Assembly (NCBI GenBank): GCA_900759335.1
Contig: CAAEUX010000038.1
Coordinates: 1-64,000, forward strand
Direction of reading: 5' to 3'
DNA length: 64,000 nucleotides
Source: an uncultured Collinsella sp.
Lineage (GTDB): Bacteria > Actinomycetota > Coriobacteriia > Coriobacteriales > Coriobacteriaceae
Position numbers and translations under genes: made by a program. Shown here piece by piece: positions 60,612 to 64,000 of the stretch; the stretch's first letter is position 1, and each line of letters begins with the position of its first letter. The notes under the pieces are model-generated. The model worked only from the letters and a program-made list of their open reading frames with translations, did not search any database and was not told the DNA's origin.

Positions 60612-60814
60612 TGGACAGTTAGTTCAGATACGTATAAATCCTAGAGCTGGATCAGGCACGCACACCTCTGTTTCGACTAATTTGGGCTCCTCGAGGCCAT
60701 GCAAACGTCCCATCCTCCCTTCCAAACGCCCATCCGAGCCCCATCCCAATCAGAAATTGCTCAAAACGCATCCCAAGCTGCCCAAGATTTATACGTATCT
60801 GAACCAACTGTCCA
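60612..60814. mobile_element. MITE-like element with 29-bp terminal inverted repeats
   Basis: Bases 60,612-60,640 and 60,786-60,814 are inverted repeats matching at 28 of 29 positions (inner end GATACGTATAAATC). They enclose 145 bp without a credible gene. Located between ligA and htrA. Unrelated in sequence to the 26,681 element. Confidence 0.55.
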
Positions 60815-60887
60815 GACCATTACGAACCAGGCCTCTTGTCAGCTCCATGTGATCCGTTTTCCTCCGCCCCCAACGGATCAATAAGAA

Positions 60888-60923
60888 AAGAGGGGCTGCC
60901 CCACGTTGATGGGACAGCCCCTC
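60888..60923 (-). terminator. Terminator of the htrA gene
   Basis: AGAGGGGCTG (60888-60897) pairs with CAGCCCCTCT (60914-60923), plus CCC/GGG. On the minus strand it is followed by CTTTTCTTATT. Confidence 0.8.
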
Positions 60924-60950
60924 TGGCTTCGATATGTGCGATACGGCTCG

Positions 60951-62405
60951 CTAGTAACCCTGACCGTAGCCCTGGCCCTGCTGGCCCAGCAGCTCCTCCA
61001 GATACTGGCGCAGCTGCTCGTCGGTAATACCGCCGTTGCCGGTGTCGGTCGCGCTATCGTCCTGCTGCTGGTTCTGCAGCTCCTCGTCGGAGCCCAGCTC
61101 GACGGTGACCTTTTTCTCTTCCTTGCCGCGCACGAGCGTAATCTCGACCTTCTCGCCCACCTCGTGGCTGCGCAGCGCGATGATCAGGCCATCGGCACTC
61201 GTAATCTCATCGTCGCCCAGCTTGGTAATGACATCACCCTCCTGGATGCCGGCCTTGGCTGCAGGACCGTCCTCGACAACGCTCGCCACATACGCGCCGC
61301 TATCGGTACTCAGCTTGTTGGTGCGGGCGTTAAGCGCATTGACGCTCGAGAGCGTGGCGCCCAGGTACGGGTGCACCGGCGTCTTACCGTCGATGATCTG
61401 GTCGGCAATGTCCTTGGCGTAGTTAACGGGAATAGCAAAGCCCACGCCCGAGCTGGAGCCCGAGTAGCTCTCGATGAGCGAGTTGATGCCCACCAGCTCG
61501 CCGTTGTCGTTAACGAGCGCGCCACCGGAGTTGCCCGGGTTGATGGCAGCATCGGTCTGAATCATGTTGGCATAGATGGTGTTACCGCTGGTAGAGCTCA
61601 TGGCCGTGGAACGATAAAGCGCCGACACAATGCCCGTGGAGACAGACTGCTCGTTGCCGAACGGCGAACCGATGGCCATAACCCACTCGCCCACGTTGAG
61701 TTTGGAGGAGTCACCGATCTCGATCGGTGTGAGCTTGGAGGCGTCGGCGTCCTTGAGCTTGATGACGGCCAGGTCGCTCGAGGCGTCGTTGCCCACGAAC
61801 TCGGCCTCATAGGTGGTGCCGTCGTCCATGGTCACCACGTACTGGTCGTAACCATCGACCACGTGGTTGTTGGTGAGGATGTGACCCTCGGTATCGAGCA
61901 CCACGCCCGAACCGACGCTGCCCGAACCATCCGACTCGTCGGCAGACTGCGAAAGCGAGCCATTCTGGCTGCCGCTCGAAGTGGCGGTGATGGAAACGAC
62001 GGAGGGCAGCGCCTTAGCAGAGACCGCCTCGGCAAGCGTTGTGTCCTCGGAGTCGATCGTGATCTTTTGCGTCGACGAACCCGAAGCACCCGCCGTCACG
62101 GCATTCTTTCCGCCGCCAATGTTGAGCGTGCCACTCATAATGAGCGCGATGACCAGCAGGGCGCCGCAGGCGCAGCCGGCAAGCGCCGTAATAAAGATCG
62201 GCAGCTTTTTGGTCTTGGTCTTGACCACCGTGTGCTTATTTACAACCTGCTGGCTGCCTAGCGGCTGGCCGGTCTGCGTGTCGTAAGCCTGCACGTAGGG
62301 AATGTTACTGCCGGCAGGCGTCGACTCCACCTGCACACGCGGCTGCTGCTGGGTCTCGCCGGCGTTGCCCGCATCCTGGGGACGCTGGGAATCGTACTCG
62401 CTCAT
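60951..62405 (-). CDS. htrA: HtrA/DegP-like serine protease
   Basis: 484 residues from ATG 62405 (GAAAGGATCGCAGCC). A disordered, Gln-rich cytoplasmic start precedes one membrane helix (LPIFITALAGCACGALLVIAL). The trypsin domain has the triad His in NNHVVDG, Asp in SDLAVIKL and Ser in GNSGGALV. One PDZ domain follows (VEDGPAAKAGIQEGDVITKLGD). The C-terminus is Gln/Gly-rich (GQQGQGYGQGY). It would act outside the membrane in protein quality control. Confidence 0.93.
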   Translation of the reverse strand: MSEYDSQRPQDAGNAGETQQQPRVQVESTPAGSNIPYVQAYDTQTGQPLGSQQVVNKHTVVKTKTKKLPIFITALAGCACGALLVIALIMSGTLNIGGGKNAVTAGASGSSTQKITIDSEDTTLAEAVSAKALPSVVSITATSSGSQNGSLSQSADESDGSGSVGSGVVLDTEGHILTNNHVVDGYDQYVVTMDDGTTYEAEFVGNDASSDLAVIKLKDADASKLTPIEIGDSSKLNVGEWVMAIGSPFGNEQSVSTGIVSALYRSTAMSSTSGNTIYANMIQTDAAINPGNSGGALVNDNGELVGINSLIESYSGSSSGVGFAIPVNYAKDIADQIIDGKTPVHPYLGATLSSVNALNARTNKLSTDSGAYVASVVEDGPAAKAGIQEGDVITKLGDDEITSADGLIIALRSHEVGEKVEITLVRGKEEKKVTVELGSDEELQNQQQDDSATDTGNGGITDEQLRQYLEELLGQQGQGYGQGY

Positions 62406-62434
62406 GGCTGCGATCCTTTCGTCAAATAACCAAA

Positions 62435-62458
62435 GGCCCGCCAAACATGTGGCGGGCC
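62435..62458 (-). terminator. Hairpin upstream of htrA
   Basis: 9-bp perfect stem GGCCCGCCA/TGGCGGGCC, loop AACATG, 30 bp before the htrA start on the minus strand. It can end transcripts arriving from the regulator gene or act as a leader hairpin. Confidence 0.5.
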
Positions 62459-62576
62459 ATCATTGTTCACGTTGAGTTGTACCCCAATATGCGGGCGCAA
62501 GTGTATGAGAACGCAATCTTTTAGGAAGGCTTAAGTTCTGCTGCAGATTCGAGAGGAACCCGCACCCGCGTCAAAA

Positions 62577-62609
62577 CCACCACAAAGGCGCCTGTCCCCT
62601 TTGTGGTGG
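62577..62609. terminator. 33-bp palindrome family, copy 5 (regulator 3' end)
   Basis: Arms CCACCACAAAGG and CCTTTGTGGTGG around CGCCTGTCC, five bp behind the stop of the GlnR-like gene; TTTTG follows on the minus strand. Confidence 0.7.
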
Positions 62610-62613
62610 AAAT

Positions 62614-63276
62614 CTAGTCCTTAAACAGATAGCCCACGCCGCGGACAGTGGTGATATGTGCCGCGATCTGCGGGCCCACCTTGGAGCGGATGCGTCGGAT
62701 GTGCACGTCGACGGTGCGCGTGCCGCCGCAGTACTCAAAGCCCCACACGCGGTGCAGCAGCACTTCGCGGCTGTAGGCACGGTTGGGGTGCGTCGCCAAA
62801 AAGCTCAGCAGCGAGTACTCCATCAGCGTCAGGTCGATGGGCTCGTTATCGAGCGTCACCTGGTAGGTAGCCAGGTTGATCTCGAGGTTATCGATGTTGA
62901 GCACATCGTCGGCGGTGACGGTCTCCTCCTCGCCCATCAGGCGCTGTGCACGAGCCTTAAGCTCGTTGGGCGTCGCCGTGGGGCATACAAAGTCGGCATG
63001 CGCATGATTGGGCAGGCGCAGGGTGCCGAGCGCCTCGTCGTCGACGATCACCAACATGGGGACGCCGCCGCGATCGTCAAGCCACTTGGCAATCTGATCG
63101 ATGCGGTCGCTGCGGATGCCATCGGAATCGAGGATCAGCAGGTCAAAGTCGTGCGCCGCAGTCGGCGAATCGGGGGTAGCCAGGCTCACCTCGACACCCA
63201 GGGTAGTCGTCAAGCTGCGGGCAAACTCGTGGAAGCGCGTCGTGCGCGCCATGAACAGGGCACTCTTTTCGGACAT
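62614..63276 (-). CDS. GlnR-like orphan response regulator
   Basis: 220 residues from ATG 63276 (TTTGGAGGTCGAT). The C-terminal 95 residues are an OmpR-type winged helix: LMEYSLLSFLATHPNRAYSREVLLHRVWGFEY followed by GGTRTVDVHIRRIRSKVG, very close to actinobacterial GlnR. The receiver-like half keeps LLILDSD but lacks the early acidic pair, and no conserved lysine is evident near its end, so phosphorylation by a kinase is unlikely; GlnR proteins share this. No sensor kinase is encoded nearby. It is 50 bases behind glnA on the same strand, which supports a nitrogen-control role. Confidence 0.8.
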   Translation of the reverse strand: MSEKSALFMARTTRFHEFARSLTTTLGVEVSLATPDSPTAAHDFDLLILDSDGIRSDRIDQIAKWLDDRGGVPMLVIVDDEALGTLRLPNHAHADFVCPTATPNELKARAQRLMGEEETVTADDVLNIDNLEINLATYQVTLDNEPIDLTLMEYSLLSFLATHPNRAYSREVLLHRVWGFEYCGGTRTVDVHIRRIRSKVGPQIAAHITTVRGVGYLFKD

Positions 63277-63326
63277 ATCGACCTCCAAAGAAATGAGCTC
63301 AATCGTACTGGAACAAGCCAGCGCGA

Positions 63327-64000
63327 TTAGGAGTTCGCCAGGTAGTGCTTGATCTCCCACTCGGTGATCGTAGACTCAAACTTATGCCACTCGTCGCGCT
63401 TCTTTTTGAGGAAGAAGCTATGGATATGCTCGCCGAGGGCATCCTTCATAAACTGCGAGTCCTCAAACACGTCGAGCGCCTCTTTGAGCGAACGCGGCAG
63501 CGGCGTGTAGCCGGCCTCGACCATCTGGCGGTCGGTGAGCTTGAGCGTCTCGGCCGTTGCCTCGGGCGGGAGCTCCAGCTTGCGCTCGATGCCGTCCAGA
63601 CCAGCCGCCAGCGTGACGGCGTTGACCAGGTACGGGTTGGCCATGGGGTCGGGGCTGCGAAGCTCGATGCGCGTGGACAGCTGCTTGCCGGGCTTGTAGA
63701 CCGGGATGCGGACCATACTCGCGCGGTTGCGCAGGCCCCACGTGGCGTACTGCGGCACGGAGTCGCCGCCCGTGGTGATGCGCTTGTACGAGTTGACCGT
63801 GGGGTTGGTGATGGCGCTAATCTCGCGGGCATGCGCCAGGATGCCGGCCATGTAGTGTTTGGCGATGTCGGAGAGATGGTACTTCTCGTCGTCCTCGCCC
63901 CAAAAGACGTTGTTGCCGTCGTGGTCGAATAGCGACTGGCACAGGAACATAGCGCTGCCGTCCTCGCCCGCCAACGGCTTGGGCATAAAGGAGGCGTGGC
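63327..64000 (-). CDS. glnA: Glutamine synthetase, C-terminal part (5' end outside window)
   Basis: The frame is open to the window edge; visible residues start with HASFMPKPLAGEDGSAMF, the ATP/glutamate-site motif of type I glutamine synthetase. Further on are NPTVNSYKR, NRASMVRIP, and STRIELRSPDPMANPYL, all in the catalytic C-terminal domain. The end, EWEIKHYLANS, lacks the adenylylation loop of enteric GS-I-beta (no KNLYDLP), so it is more like the GS-I-alpha type. The missing N-terminal half lies beyond 64,000. Confidence 0.95.
   Translation of the reverse strand, partial: HASFMPKPLAGEDGSAMFLCQSLFDHDGNNVFWGEDDEKYHLSDIAKHYMAGILAHAREISAITNPTVNSYKRITTGGDSVPQYATWGLRNRASMVRIPVYKPGKQLSTRIELRSPDPMANPYLVNAVTLAAGLDGIERKLELPPEATAETLKLTDRQMVEAGYTPLPRSLKEALDVFEDSQFMKDALGEHIHSFFLKKKRDEWHKFESTITEWEIKHYLANS

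Overview
The window joins two kinds of DNA. Positions 1 to about 22,950 are the late half of a tailed (siphovirus-type) prophage with very high GC. The rest is a chromosome with moderately high GC whose gene set (moaC-mobB fusion, gatCAB, LPxTG pilus operon, GlnR-like regulator beside glnA, DUF6110/P-type ATPase pair, many heterodimeric ABC exporters) suggests a Gram-positive actinobacterium. A gut member of the Coriobacteriia such as Collinsella is my best guess. That is an inference from gene style; no rRNA is present to prove it.

Prophage (plus strand, 1-22,950). The order is terminase small and large subunits, portal, minor capsid protein, scaffold, major capsid, head-tail joining proteins, major tail protein, tail assembly genes, tape measure, distal tail protein, tail-tip protein, fibre/baseplate proteins, then a complete diversity-generating retroelement (DGR): target gene with variable repeat (18,441-18,569), avd, template repeat (19,179-19,307) and reverse transcriptase. 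Lysis genes follow (membrane/holin proteins and an amidase). VR and TR differ at 10 of 129 positions, and every difference is at a TR adenine. The prophage stops at the 3' end of ssrA (tmRNA, minus strand), a classic integration site. Integrase, lysogeny genes and the other prophage end lie outside the window.

Chromosome 23.6-35.4 kb: a small unknown protein, a P1B-type ATPase with a DUF6110 partner, two ABC half-transporters divergent from an AraC regulator, and gatCAB. 35.5-46 kb: a sortase-assembled pilus locus (tip adhesin, two further pilins, class C sortase), split by an AbiE-like nucleotidyltransferase/regulator pair and a candidate structured small RNA. 46-64 kb: HAD phosphatase, MFS transporter, molybdopterin genes moaA and moaC-mobB, an endonuclease-like protein, a second ABC pair, a MATE exporter, ligA, an HtrA protease, a GlnR-like regulator and the 3' part of glnA.

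The chromosomal part is rich in intergenic palindromes: five copies of a 33-bp palindrome plus a variant, four copies of a 65-bp palindrome, two MITE-like elements with 26- and 29-bp terminal inverted repeats, a 117-bp nested hairpin, and an array of short repeats spaced about 21 bp. Most sit at 3' ends of genes and probably act partly as terminators.
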